Source: Pandoraea horticolens (lineage in GTDB: Bacteria > Pseudomonadota > Gammaproteobacteria > Burkholderiales > Burkholderiaceae). Taken from it: a DNA stretch of 64,000 nucleotides. The notes beneath the pieces are model-generated. The model saw nothing but the letters and a program-made list of their open reading frames with translations. It was not told the origin of the DNA and made no database searches. The position numbers and the translations under genes are program-made. Below are positions 8,254 through 15,964 of this stretch, one piece after another; positions within the stretch are counted from its first letter, which is position 1, and each line of letters begins with the position of its first letter. The stretch is from assembly GCF_902459555.1 (NCBI RefSeq), contig NZ_CABPSM010000021.1, positions 1-64,000 on the forward strand. Direction: 5' to 3'.

Positions 8254-8820
8254 TCAGCTCGTTGCTTTCTTGGCGTCGTGGCTCGACGGGTTTGTCAGGA
8301 TGGCGCTCGTAATGAGGTGAACGAGTTGATCTGCCCTTGGCGCGAATGAGGGTTGGTCAATCGCCCAGCCGAGAGCCGTTATCAGAGCGAACAGGTCGTC
8401 CCCATTCATATCAGCGCGCGCCGTTCCCTCGCCTTGCGCACGAAGCAGTAGTCGCGCGCCCGATTCATGCACCGCTGCGCACGCAGCATAAAGAGCGGAG
8501 TCCGGGTTCGCGTGGGCTGCCGCCATCATGGCAATAACGCCCTTATAGCTTTGGGCGAATGCCACCAATTCCCGGAACCAGACGAGAAGCGCTTCATCAG
8601 CGGAAGTCGATGTTTCAAGTTCGTCGGCCTTCTGCGTCAGTGCGTCCAAATGGGTGCACAGCAACGCCTCGAACAAGGCTTCGCGCGTTGGGAAATGACG
8701 AAGCAATGTGGCCAGGCCGACACCGGCCCGGCGCGCAAGATCGCGCATCGACACGTCGGCGCCGTACTCGGCGGCGGCGTTACGCGCGACCGCGGTGAAT
8801 ACCGGCGGTGCTGCTGGCAT
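8254..8820 (-). CDS. TetR/AcrR-family repressor with an eroded amino end
   Basis: The DNA-binding helix-turn-helix is clear (VSMRDLARRAGVGLATLLRH, then FPTREALFEALL), followed by an all-helical ligand domain ending LVHLITSAILTNPSS. About 188 residues remain. The first helix is abnormal: the usual R-x-x-I-L-x-A-A start is replaced by MPAAPPVFTAVARNAAAEYG, and the putative ATG (8820) lies inside sequence that on the plus strand belongs to the SDR remnant. The original start seems to have been lost in the deletion that joined the two genes. A start at 8925 would read through antisense SDR sequence and is unlikely. The gene may be inactive. It was presumably the divergent regulator of the dehydrogenases. 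Confidence 0.7.
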   Translation of the reverse strand: MPAAPPVFTAVARNAAAEYGADVSMRDLARRAGVGLATLLRHFPTREALFEALLCTHLDALTQKADELETSTSADEALLVWFRELVAFAQSYKGVIAMMAAAHANPDSALYAACAAVHESGARLLLRAQGEGTARADMNGDDLFALITALGWAIDQPSFAPRADQLVHLITSAILTNPSSHDAKKATS

Positions 8821-9343
8821 CGGCCTCGCCGCGGCAAGACGCTTCATCGAGGAAGGCGCTTTCGTCTTCATTTTCGGCCGCCGGCAGGAAACACTTGATG
8901 CTGCCGTGGCCAGCCTCGGCCCCAATGCCCGCGCGGTGAAGGGCTCGGTTTCCGACGAGGCCGACCTCGACAGGCTCTACGCTGCGGTGAAGGCCGAGCG
9001 CGGAACTCTCGACATCGTCTTCGCCAATGCCGGAACGGGCAGCCCGCTTCCGCTCGGCCAGATCACCGCCACGCACATCGACGAAACCTTCGACACCAAC
9101 GTGAAGGGCACGATCTTCACCGTACAGAAGGCGCTGCCGCTGATGGGCGAAGGCGGTTCGATCATCCTGACCGGGTCGAGCGCCGGCACCACGGGCGCCC
9201 CGGCGTTCTGCGCCTACAGCGCGATCCAGCGCATGGCCGATCCGGCAGAGATCGCGGCGGCAGCAGCCTTCCTCGCGTCGCCTGACAGCAGCTTCATGAC
9301 CGCCAGCGAAGTCGCTGTTGACGGCGGCCTGGCGCAACTCTGA
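8801..9343 (+). pseudogene. Short-chain dehydrogenase/reductase pseudogene with 5' and internal deletions
   Basis: SDR sequence begins abruptly at the cofactor motif (TGGAAGIGLAAARRFIEEGA), lacking the first strand normally before it. It continues through VFANAGTGSPLPLG and ILTGSSAGTTGAPAFCAYSA, then jumps at about 9225 to the carboxyl region RMADPAEIAAAAAFLASPDS and ends DGGLAQL. The Lys of the catalytic YxxxK and roughly 40-45 following residues are missing. No start with a ribosome site is in frame. It lies directly upstream of a related intact-looking SDR gene. Confidence 0.75.
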
Positions 9344-9359
9344 TACACGAGGAAATGAA

Positions 9360-10091
9360 ATGGGACAGTCTCTCAAGGGAAAAACCGCTCTGGTTACCGG
9401 GGCATCACGGGGCATCGGCCGCGCCATCGCCGAACGTCTTGCAAGCGACGGCGCAACGGTTGCGCTGACCTACAACGCCAGCAAGTCCGGCGCGGAGGAA
9501 ACGGTCGCGGCCATCGAGAAAGCGGGCGGCACCGCGTTCGCGCTTCATGCAGACCTCGTTGACCAGGCGGCCGTCCCGGTCTTGTTCGAGCAACTCGATG
9601 ACGAGTTCACTCAGCGCAACGGCAGCACGGCCCTCGATATTCTGGTCAACAATGCCGGCAATTCCGGCTGGGTTGGCTTCAAGGACGCGACGCCGGACAG
9701 TTGGGACACCCTGATGGCGGTGTACGCCCGCGCGCCGTTCTTCATCGTGCAGGCCGCGCTGGATCGCCTCGCCGATGGTGGACGCATCATCAACATCTCT
9801 TCCGCCGCCGCCACGAAGCCCGTGACCGCCGCGCCCGTCTACTCGATGGCGAAAGCGGCCATCAACAACCTGACCCATACGCTCGCCATCGAGTTGGGGC
9901 CGCGCGGCATCACCGCGAACGCCACCTTTCAGGAGAACCCCGAACTAGTCAAGGCGGTGGAGGCCGACATCGCGCTGGGGCGCTTTGGCGAGCCTTCGGA
10001 AATCGCTGCCGTCGTGGCATTCCTGGCCTCCGACGACGGCCACTGGGTGACCGGCCAGACGATTGAAGCGAGCGGTGGCTACAAGCTCTGA
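9360..10091 (+). CDS. Short-chain dehydrogenase/reductase with a small internal deletion
   Basis: Encodes 243 residues of a classical NAD(P)-dependent SDR: cofactor motif TGASRGIG near residue 14, NNAG near 97, catalytic Ser in INISSAA and YSMAKAA (YxxxK) near 161. AGGA lies seven bases before the ATG at 9360. After GPRGITAN, the family normally continues with an A-P-G-x-x-x-T-D-M substrate-loop segment. Here it passes straight to ATFQENPELVKAVEADI, so about ten residues seem to be missing in frame. Catalytic residues remain, but substrate binding may be affected. The gene sits between two pseudogenes in a decaying cluster once controlled, presumably, by the TetR gene. Confidence 0.78.
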   Translation: MGQSLKGKTALVTGASRGIGRAIAERLASDGATVALTYNASKSGAEETVAAIEKAGGTAFALHADLVDQAAVPVLFEQLDDEFTQRNGSTALDILVNNAGNSGWVGFKDATPDSWDTLMAVYARAPFFIVQAALDRLADGGRIINISSAAATKPVTAAPVYSMAKAAINNLTHTLAIELGPRGITANATFQENPELVKAVEADIALGRFGEPSEIAAVVAFLASDDGHWVTGQTIEASGGYKL

Positions 10092-10118
10092 CCACACCGA
10101 AAAATCGAAGGAGAACAT

Positions 10119-10717
10119 ATGAGCTACGCAATCATTGGCTTCGGTAAGATCGGCCACGCTCTCGCCAAGGCGTTTGCCCGCAAGGGCATCGAAGTATCTG
10201 TCGCAACCACGCGCGCCCCGGAGCGCTTTGCATCCGATGCAGCCGCAATCGGTCCCAAGGTCACGCCTACAACGCTGGCGGAAGCCGTCAAGGCGGACAT
10301 CATTTTTTAGCTGTCCGTTTCGAGTCGCACCCGGAGGTAGCGAAGGCGCTGCCCAGTTAGAAGGGAAAGACCATCATCGACGCGATGAACACGCAGGCCC
10401 CGCTTGAGGAACTGGACGGTCTCCCCTCCTCTGCTTTAGTCGCGAAGGTGTTTACCGGGGCCAAGCTGGTGAAGGGCTTCAACCATCTGGTCGCTGCCAT
10501 CCTTGACCAGGACCCGGCGGTACACGGTGGCAAGAGAGTCGTGTTCCTGGCGAGTGACGATGACAGTGCCACAGCGAAGGTTCGTGTGCTTGCGGAAAAA
10601 CTCGGTTTCGCACCGATCCCGCTTGGTGGGCTTTCGGAAGGTGGATTGCTTGTGCACGCGCACGGAAAAAGCTGGGGGCACCTGATCTTCAAGGACTTGG
10701 TCAAGTTCGATAGATGA
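10119..10717 (+). pseudogene. Broken NADP/F420-type oxidoreductase (frameshift plus nonsense)
   Basis: The first part (MSYAIIGFGKIGHALAKAFA) is a Rossmann nucleotide-binding start of the NADPH/F420 oxidoreductase (NPO) type with a good Shine-Dalgarno (AAGGAG). The frame stops at 10310 in a run of T; one missing base would restore continuity to a stretch reading VRFESHPEVAKALPS. A second lesion, a TAG about 25 codons on, interrupts GKTIIDAMNTQAPLEELDG. The remainder runs cleanly to 10717 (GHLIFKDLVKFDR). Two independent lesions make a functional product unlikely. Confidence 0.8.
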
Positions 10718-11158
10718 ATCGTGGTCTCACGATTCGATCCTGCCTCGTGGACAACAGGAAGCCTCGGTCGATCGCAGCGTTGGCGACGCCGGCTGAGGCT
10801 TTCCATCACGAGTGGCTCCGGTTCCGGGGCCAAGTGCAGCCCGTGCCGTGCCAACCCCATGTGCAGACCGGCTTTCCTCGCAGCGTGGCGCCGCGATCTT
10901 TTATCTCGCGCTCCACCGTTGTGCGCCTGCCAGCATATCCAGCGAGCCGACGCGATGTGTTTGCGTCAGATGTTGAAAGCGCCGAATCTCGTCCACCTTG
11001 CAAGCACCGTGCGCTTCTCGCAACAGGTCATTGACCTGCAACAGCCGCAGGTTTTCGGCGGTCATTTCCGAGCGGCGGCCAGCAAACTCGAACTGGCCCC
11101 GAATCGCCAGCGGCGATGATGTAACTCTCCAAACCTTCGGAGAGACGATTTCTGCCGC
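10718..11158. other. Gap with a probable minus-strand gene fragment (about 10901-11150)
   Basis: The minus strand holds an open stretch ending at the stop at 10901-10903 with protein-like content (MTAENLRLLQVNDLLREAHG, then DEIRRFQHLTQTHRVGSLDM). Just upstream another frame reads LSEGLESYIIAAGDSGP, as if a frameshift separated the two. No family is recognised. The remaining sequence of the gap shows nothing further. Confidence 0.35.
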
Positions 11159-11779
11159 TCAGGCCCTCGGACGACGCAGATCGAACATCGGCCCGATCTC
11201 GGCATAGTCACCGAGATAGCCGGCACGCATCACGGGATGCGCCTTCGCCGTATCGAAGAGGCCATCCTCTCGCAAATACTCGCGACGGATGTGCACCCCG
11301 ACCACTTGCCCTAGCGCCAGCCAGTTATCCATCGGCCTGCCGTCGAGATCCTGCAAGCGCACGATTTGCAGCAATTTGCACTCAAGCGACGCGGGCGACT
11401 CCGCGACGTGAGGTACATCGACGTTGACGCCGGGCGCCTTCGTCAGTCCAGCCAGTTCGAATTCGTCAACCTCATGCCGCACGGGGGCTGACGTCTGATT
11501 CATCTGCGCGACGAGCGACTTGCTCGTCAGATTCCAGACGAATTCACGCGTGGCCTCGATGTTCGCGATGGAGTCCTTGAAGCCCTCGCTGCAAAAGCCG
11601 ATGATCGGCGGGAATGTCGCGAAGGCGCCGAAGAAGCTGTATGGCGCGAGGTTGGTCCGGCCCGTAGCGTCGCGACTGGAAATCCAGCCGATCACACGGG
11701 GTGCAACGATGGCCTTGAACGGGTCGTGGGACAGACCGTGGCCTTTGGCCGGGTCGTAAAAATGAACGTCGTTGGACAT
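11159..11779 (-). CDS. Flavin reductase-like FMN-binding protein
   Basis: A 206-residue protein of the flavin reductase-like split-barrel family that binds FMN and commonly transfers electrons from NAD(P)H. The typical opening is present (HDPFKAIVAPRVIGWISSRD, followed by GRTNLAPYSFFGAFATFPP), as is the later WLALGQVVGVHI strand. Start 11779 (MSNDVHFYDP) aligns with family members; the longer frame to 11851 adds an unlikely segment. A 42-codon gene with a strong ribosome site lies 85 bp upstream on the same strand. No monooxygenase partner is adjacent, so the redox partner is unknown. Confidence 0.85.
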   Translation of the reverse strand: MSNDVHFYDPAKGHGLSHDPFKAIVAPRVIGWISSRDATGRTNLAPYSFFGAFATFPPIIGFCSEGFKDSIANIEATREFVWNLTSKSLVAQMNQTSAPVRHEVDEFELAGLTKAPGVNVDVPHVAESPASLECKLLQIVRLQDLDGRPMDNWLALGQVVGVHIRREYLREDGLFDTAKAHPVMRAGYLGDYAEIGPMFDLRRPRA

Positions 11780-11864
11780 GGGTGGCAGAGACGAAGTGAA
11801 AGGATTTTCGGTGATGCTAACGTACTCGGGCGTCTCGCGTGGCCCGACCACCGTCGCGCCACAA

Positions 11865-11993
11865 TCATGCAGGCGCGCTCCTGCCGAGCCGCTCGATCAG
11901 CGCGCGGTGCGCCGGCCAGTGTGCCGCGAGCGCCGCCAGATCGGCCATCTCGAAGTCCTCGAACGCGAAACCCGGATCGGCGGCGGACGGCAT
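11865..11993 (-). CDS. Small acidic/Ala-rich protein, 42 residues
   Basis: A short frame with an ideal AAGGAG six bases before its ATG (11993-11991). The product starts MPSAADPGFAFEDFEMADLA and ends with a basic helix (LIERLGRSAPA). A single amphipathic helix is likely, with no signal peptide or membrane span. It precedes the flavin reductase by 85 bp on the same strand. The family is not recognised; it could also be the end of a decayed longer gene, but the ribosome site argues for real translation. Confidence 0.5.
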   Translation of the reverse strand: MPSAADPGFAFEDFEMADLAALAAHWPAHRALIERLGRSAPA

Positions 11994-12297
11994 GACGGAC
12001 TCCTTGATATTGATCGCGCACTCGGAAAAAACGCGGCTCACGATATCGCATCGCAGCAGGCATCTGGCTACCCGATGCCTCTAGCCTCATCAGGCGAAAC
12101 GTTAATTTCAGTCGATAAAACAAGGGCTCGTCATCGCCGCTCAGTCACACGCGCCCCGAGCACGGCATGAATAAAGACTTTCGGCGCGATCTCGGTGGCG
12201 ACCGGCGAGAATTGCCGAATTATGCGACGATTGCGGCGTTGCGTCGCGCAAGGCGACGCGTTTTTCATTGCACGCGCCGCTACAGCGCCGTCAGATC

Positions 12298-12951
12298 ATG
12301 CCCGCTACACTCAAGATTGATTTTGTCTCAGATGTCGCCTGCCCCTGGTGCGCCATCGGCCTTGCCTCGCTGAAGACGGCACTCGGCCGTCTGGGTAACG
12401 AGGTCGACGCCGACTTGCAATTCAGCCCCTTCGAACTCAATCCCGATATGCCGGCAGAAGGCGTGCCGCTCGCCGATTACATGTCGCGCAAGTACGGTCT
12501 GTCGCCGGAACAGTTGACGCAAAATCAGGCAAACATCAGCGCGCGTGCGGCCGCCGAAGGTTTCCCGATGCGTATGGATCTGCGCACACGTGCCTACAAC
12601 ACGTTCGATGCGCATCGTCTGCTGCACTGGGCACAGACGGTCGGTCACGACAAGCAGTTGGCGCTCAAGGAAGCTCTGTTTCGCGCCTATTTCGTCGAAG
12701 GCAAGCGCACGAGCGATCCGGAAGTGCTGGTCGACGCCGTGGAGCAAGCCGGCCTCGACGCGACGCGAGCCCGTGAGATTCTCTCCACCGACGAATACGC
12801 CGAGCAGGTGCGCGCGCTCGAGCGCCATTACCAGAACCTCGGCATTCGCTCGGTGCCGGCGGTCATCTTCAATAATCGCCATCTCGTGAGCGGTGGCCAA
12901 CCACCGGAAGTTTTCGAACAGGCCATCCGTCAGATTCTGGCCGAGGGCTGA
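12298..12951 (+). CDS. DsbA-family thiol oxidoreductase, FrnE-like
   Basis: Encodes 217 residues of the DsbA thioredoxin-fold family, FrnE/2-hydroxychromene-2-carboxylate isomerase-like branch. The amino end KIDFVSDVACPWCAIGL carries the CPWC active site at about residues 17-20. The inserted helical domain and the late cis-Pro loop (GIRSVPAVIFNN) are present. There is no signal peptide, so it acts in the cytoplasm, unlike periplasmic DsbA. Start 12298 is chosen because the fold begins just after it. The MFS gene begins six bases after its stop, so the two are probably cotranscribed. Confidence 0.88.
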   Translation: MPATLKIDFVSDVACPWCAIGLASLKTALGRLGNEVDADLQFSPFELNPDMPAEGVPLADYMSRKYGLSPEQLTQNQANISARAAAEGFPMRMDLRTRAYNTFDAHRLLHWAQTVGHDKQLALKEALFRAYFVEGKRTSDPEVLVDAVEQAGLDATRAREILSTDEYAEQVRALERHYQNLGIRSVPAVIFNNRHLVSGGQPPEVFEQAIRQILAEG

Positions 12952-12957
12952 TCCGTC

Positions 12958-14364
12958 ATGTCGTCGCTGCCTCCGACCGTCGATACCCCCACGGCTGGCG
13001 CCCCTACCGGGGTGCAATCGCACGAGCCGCCCGCCACCGGACGCGGCCTCGCCATGACGGCGGTCCTGCTTGCCGTCTCGCTGGCCAGTCTCGATACCGC
13101 CATCGCCAACACGGCCCTGCCGCAAATGGCGCTCGATCTGAACACGACGCCGTCGGCGTCGGTCTGGATCGTGAACGCCTACCAACTGGCGATGGTCGCG
13201 ACACTGCTCCCCTTTGCCTCACTGGGCGAGCGCATGGGCCACAAGCGCGTATTCATGTGGGGCGTGGCGGTGTTTCTCGTCGCATCGCTGCTGTGCGCGC
13301 TGTCGCCAACGCTCGGCTTTCTGGCTGCGGCTCGCGTCATGCAAGGCGTGGGCGCCGCTGCGGTCATGAGCGTGAACATCGCGCTCATCCGCTTCCTGTA
13401 TCCGGCCCATCAGCTTGGACGCGGCGTCGGGCTGAACGCACTCATCGTCGGCATTTCCTTTGCCATCGGGCCGACGATCGCGTCTCTCGTGCTCGCGTTC
13501 GCAAGCTGGCCGTGGCTGTTCTTGATCAACGTGCCGACGGCGCTGCTGGCGCTGGCGTTTTCGCGCCGCAACCTGCCGGACACACCACGCAGCGAACATA
13601 AGCCCGACATGATCGCCGCGCTGCTCAACGTGTTGACGTTCTCGCTGCTGATCTTCGCGTTGAGTCAAAGCGCCCAACAGGCCGACTGGCATCTGACGCT
13701 GGGCTGCTTCGTCGGGGCGCTGGTGTTCGGATGGGCGCTGATTCGCCGCGAGCGAGGCCATCGTGCGCCGATGCTGCCGGTCGATCTACTGCGTCTGCCC
13801 GCGTTCGCACTCTCCACGATCACGGCCATCTGTGCGTTTGCAACGCAGGGATTGGGGCTCGTGTCGTTGCCGTTCTATTTCGAGAACGTGCTGCATCGCA
13901 GTCCCATCGAGACAGGCTTTCTGATGACGCCGTGGCCGTTCTTCGTGGCCGCGATTGCGCCGTTGGCCGGACGCCTGTCGGATCGTTATCCACCCGGTGC
14001 ACTGGGTGCGATCGGCCTGGCGATGCTGAGCGCCGGCATGGCATTGCTCGCGGTCATGCCCGAGCATGCCGCGCTATGGGATATCGGCTGGCGGATGGCA
14101 TTGTGCGGTCTGGGCTTCGGCTTCTTCCAGTCGCCGAACCTGAAGGCCTTCATGCACAGCGCCCCGCCTGAGCGCAGCGGTGGGGCAAGCGGCATGGTGG
14201 GCACGTCTCGACTGCTGGGACAGGCAACGGGCGCGGCGCTCGTTGCCCTCGCCCTGGGTCTTGCGGGCACGCACGGTTCGACGTGGGCGCTGGCGTGGGG
14301 GGCGGTATTCTCGGCCGCAGGCTGCCTTGCCAGTGGCTTGCGATTAGTGCCGCAACGCGCCTGA
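12958..14364 (+). CDS. MFS exporter, DHA2-like (14-helix type)
   Basis: A 468-residue inner-membrane transporter of the major facilitator superfamily. The first helix has the drug-exporter signature LASLDTAIANTALPQMALDL; motif A-like sequence (LGERMGHKRVFMWG) and motif C-like glycine-rich helices follow. The hydrophilic amino end of about 20 residues is Pro/Thr-rich. It belongs with proton-driven efflux of drugs or other small molecules; substrate unknown. It lies six bases after the FrnE-like gene and ends before an intrinsic terminator. Confidence 0.87.
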   Translation: MSSLPPTVDTPTAGAPTGVQSHEPPATGRGLAMTAVLLAVSLASLDTAIANTALPQMALDLNTTPSASVWIVNAYQLAMVATLLPFASLGERMGHKRVFMWGVAVFLVASLLCALSPTLGFLAAARVMQGVGAAAVMSVNIALIRFLYPAHQLGRGVGLNALIVGISFAIGPTIASLVLAFASWPWLFLINVPTALLALAFSRRNLPDTPRSEHKPDMIAALLNVLTFSLLIFALSQSAQQADWHLTLGCFVGALVFGWALIRRERGHRAPMLPVDLLRLPAFALSTITAICAFATQGLGLVSLPFYFENVLHRSPIETGFLMTPWPFFVAAIAPLAGRLSDRYPPGALGAIGLAMLSAGMALLAVMPEHAALWDIGWRMALCGLGFGFFQSPNLKAFMHSAPPERSGGASGMVGTSRLLGQATGAALVALALGLAGTHGSTWALAWGAVFSAAGCLASGLRLVPQRA

Positions 14365-14390
14365 GCACGCCTCGAAGTCGTTGTACAAAG

Positions 14391-14422
14391 AAGCCCCGCC
14401 TTGTGCGGGGCTTCGTCGTTTT
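14391..14422 (+). terminator. Intrinsic terminator after the MFS gene
   Basis: AGCCCCGC pairs with GCGGGGCT around a five-base loop and is followed by TCGTCGTTTT. It lies 27 bases after the MFS stop. Confidence 0.8.
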
Positions 14423-14526
14423 GGGGCGCCATGACATCTGACGCTTGCATATTGGCGATGCTTGAGTACACTGAGCGCTGTACAAAAACACAGCATTTTC
14501 CACACCCCCAACCGAGGACCGTACAA

Positions 14527-14946
14527 GTGGACCACTCAGCCCAAGGGCGCTTCGACATTCAACTTGAGCCGCAGCCGCTAAGTCCCGTTGCCGAGAGCAC
14601 CGGGCTTGGCCGTCTGTCGTTAAACAAGACGTATCACGGTGACTTGCAGGCGACCAGCCAGGGAGAAATGCTGTCGTTCCGCAGCAGCACTCAGGGTTCC
14701 GCTGGCTACGTGGCGATGGAAACGGTGCGTGGCACGCTGCAAGGCCGCAGCGGCACTTTCGTGCTCCAGCACAGCGCGACCATGACGCGCGGCGCGCCTA
14801 CCCAGTCCATCAGCGTTGTCCCCGATTCCGGTACCGACGCATTGTCCGGAATTTCCGGAACGCTGGTCATCACCATTGCCGACGGCCAGCATTCCTATGC
14901 GTTCGACTATTCCCTGCCCGAGGGACACGACAGCTCGCACCATTGA
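14527..14946 (+). CDS. DUF3224 family protein
   Basis: A 139-residue protein with the pattern of DUF3224: an opening strand (GRFDIQLEPQPLSPV), then SLNKTYHGDLQATSQGEML, GYVAMETVRGTLQGRSGTFV and a final GISGTLVITIADGQHSYAFDY. These predict a small all-beta barrel related to allene-oxide-cyclase-like lipocalins; the biochemical role is unknown. The GTG start at 14527 is chosen because GAGGA lies eight bases upstream and the fold begins at once; the longer frame to 14401 runs through the terminator. The VOC gene follows 21 bases later and is likely in the same transcript. Confidence 0.82.
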   Translation: MDHSAQGRFDIQLEPQPLSPVAESTGLGRLSLNKTYHGDLQATSQGEMLSFRSSTQGSAGYVAMETVRGTLQGRSGTFVLQHSATMTRGAPTQSISVVPDSGTDALSGISGTLVITIADGQHSYAFDYSLPEGHDSSHH

Positions 14947-14967
14947 GCTACCCTCCAGGAGACAGAC

Positions 14968-15321
14968 ATGAGCACACGAGGCGTCGACCGGCAGATCGAC
15001 AATATCGAATTCAACGTGAGCGACATCGCTCGCAGCAAAGCCTTCTACGGCAGTGTTTTTGGCTGGACATTCACCGACTACGGCCCGGCCTACACCGAGT
15101 TCAGCGACGGCCGGCTCACCGGCGGATTCACTACCGGCGAAGCCCGACCGGGTGGTCCGCTGATCATTCTGTATGCGGACGACCTCGCTCAAACTCAGCG
15201 CCGTGTCGAAGCCGCGGGCGCCAGGATCAGCCTCCCCGTCTTCTCGTTTCCCGGCGGACGCCGCTTTCACTTCACCGACCCTGACGGCCACGAACTCGCC
15301 GTCTGGTCGGCGGCAGAGTGA
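14968..15321 (+). CDS. VOC-family glyoxalase/dioxygenase-like protein
   Basis: Encodes 117 residues, one vicinal-oxygen-chelate unit: IDNIEFNVSDIARSKAFYGS opens the first beta-alpha-beta-beta-beta module and FHFTDPDGHELAVWS closes the second. The metal-binding positions are partly recognisable (Glu of HELAVW; an Asn replaces the usual first His near residue 11), so activity is uncertain. AGGAG lies seven bases before the ATG. It follows the DUF3224 gene closely. Such proteins range from glyoxalases to antibiotic-resistance sequestration proteins; nothing here decides which. Confidence 0.85.
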   Translation: MSTRGVDRQIDNIEFNVSDIARSKAFYGSVFGWTFTDYGPAYTEFSDGRLTGGFTTGEARPGGPLIILYADDLAQTQRRVEAAGARISLPVFSFPGGRRFHFTDPDGHELAVWSAAE

Positions 15322-15427
15322 GGCGCGCGCTCAGGCAGCGTCACTTTCGCGCGTGCGTCCCTCGGCGCTCACGCTGAGCCCGACCTATTCATCACCGGCC
15401 GCGAGCGTCTGCACAATAGGTTAAGCC

Positions 15428-15679
15428 ATGAATGCCAATATTCAGACTATTGGGTCACGATCATGTTCTCCCAGACTCCGGGGACGGCGCTGGGGGACTG
15501 GACTGCCGATAGCCGGGCTTGGCTATACCGGCGCAGCGGTCGTCTTCGGCACCCTTCTGCAGGTTCTCGTCGGCGCGTATTTCTGGATGAGCCGATATTC
15601 GGCTTCGTTTGCCTTGCTGGCGTTCATTCTGAGCAGCCTGCTGCTGGTACGGCAACGCGCCTCCGCGAAAGCGCATTAG
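15428..15679 (+). CDS. Small inner-membrane protein, two predicted helices
   Basis: An 83-residue frame with a basic amino end (RSCSPRLRGRRW) followed by two hydrophobic segments (residues 27-50 and 56-75) and a basic tail (RQRASAKAH), suggesting both ends in the cytoplasm. AGG lies nine bases before the ATG. I do not recognise the family. It stands alone between the VOC gene and a hairpin, and converges on the 20-codon gene. The coding case rests on hydrophobicity and start signal only. Confidence 0.5.
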   Translation: MNANIQTIGSRSCSPRLRGRRWGTGLPIAGLGYTGAAVVFGTLLQVLVGAYFWMSRYSASFALLAFILSSLLLVRQRASAKAH

Positions 15680-15706
15680 CATTAGCCTCGGCGTTGCCAA
15701 ACGAAA

Positions 15707-15733
15707 CACCACGGCGCAAACCGCGCCGTGGTG
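15707..15733. terminator. Hairpin between convergent small genes
   Basis: CACCACGGCGC and GCGCCGTGGTG form a perfect 11-bp stem with a five-base loop. On the minus strand TTTCG follows, a weak U tract, so it may end the transcript of the 20-codon gene and perhaps glmS. It could also work for the plus-strand membrane protein gene. Confidence 0.55.
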
Positions 15734-15761
15734 CCTGAAAGCATGAGCAGCCGGGAGCTGC

Positions 15762-15824
15762 TCAGAACGCCACGCGGATGAGGTAGTCGAGAAGCGCGAA
15801 GAGCGGATTTTCGAAGTTGCCCAT
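15762..15824 (-). CDS. 20-residue hydrophobic micropeptide downstream of glmS
   Basis: The peptide is MGNFENPLFALLDYLIRVAF. AAGGAG lies seven bases before the ATG (15824-15822), one of the best ribosome sites in the window, and a strong hairpin follows 28 bases after the stop. The peptide is an amphipathic or membrane-binding helix with charges only at E5, D13 and R17. It lies 140 bp after the glmS stop on the same strand. I know no family for it; membrane-active toxins and small regulatory membrane peptides have this look, but that is inference. Confidence 0.5.
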   Translation of the reverse strand: MGNFENPLFALLDYLIRVAF

Positions 15825-15964
15825 GTCAATCTCCTTGAAGGTTATCTAACGGTTCCCCCGTGTTCACTTGTCTTGTGACAGTGCGTCGGGTTGAGCGCAT
15901 TCTCAGCCTCGTACGGAAATGCCACAACTGCGATTAGTACGGGCCTCCAGACCTGTCGCACACG

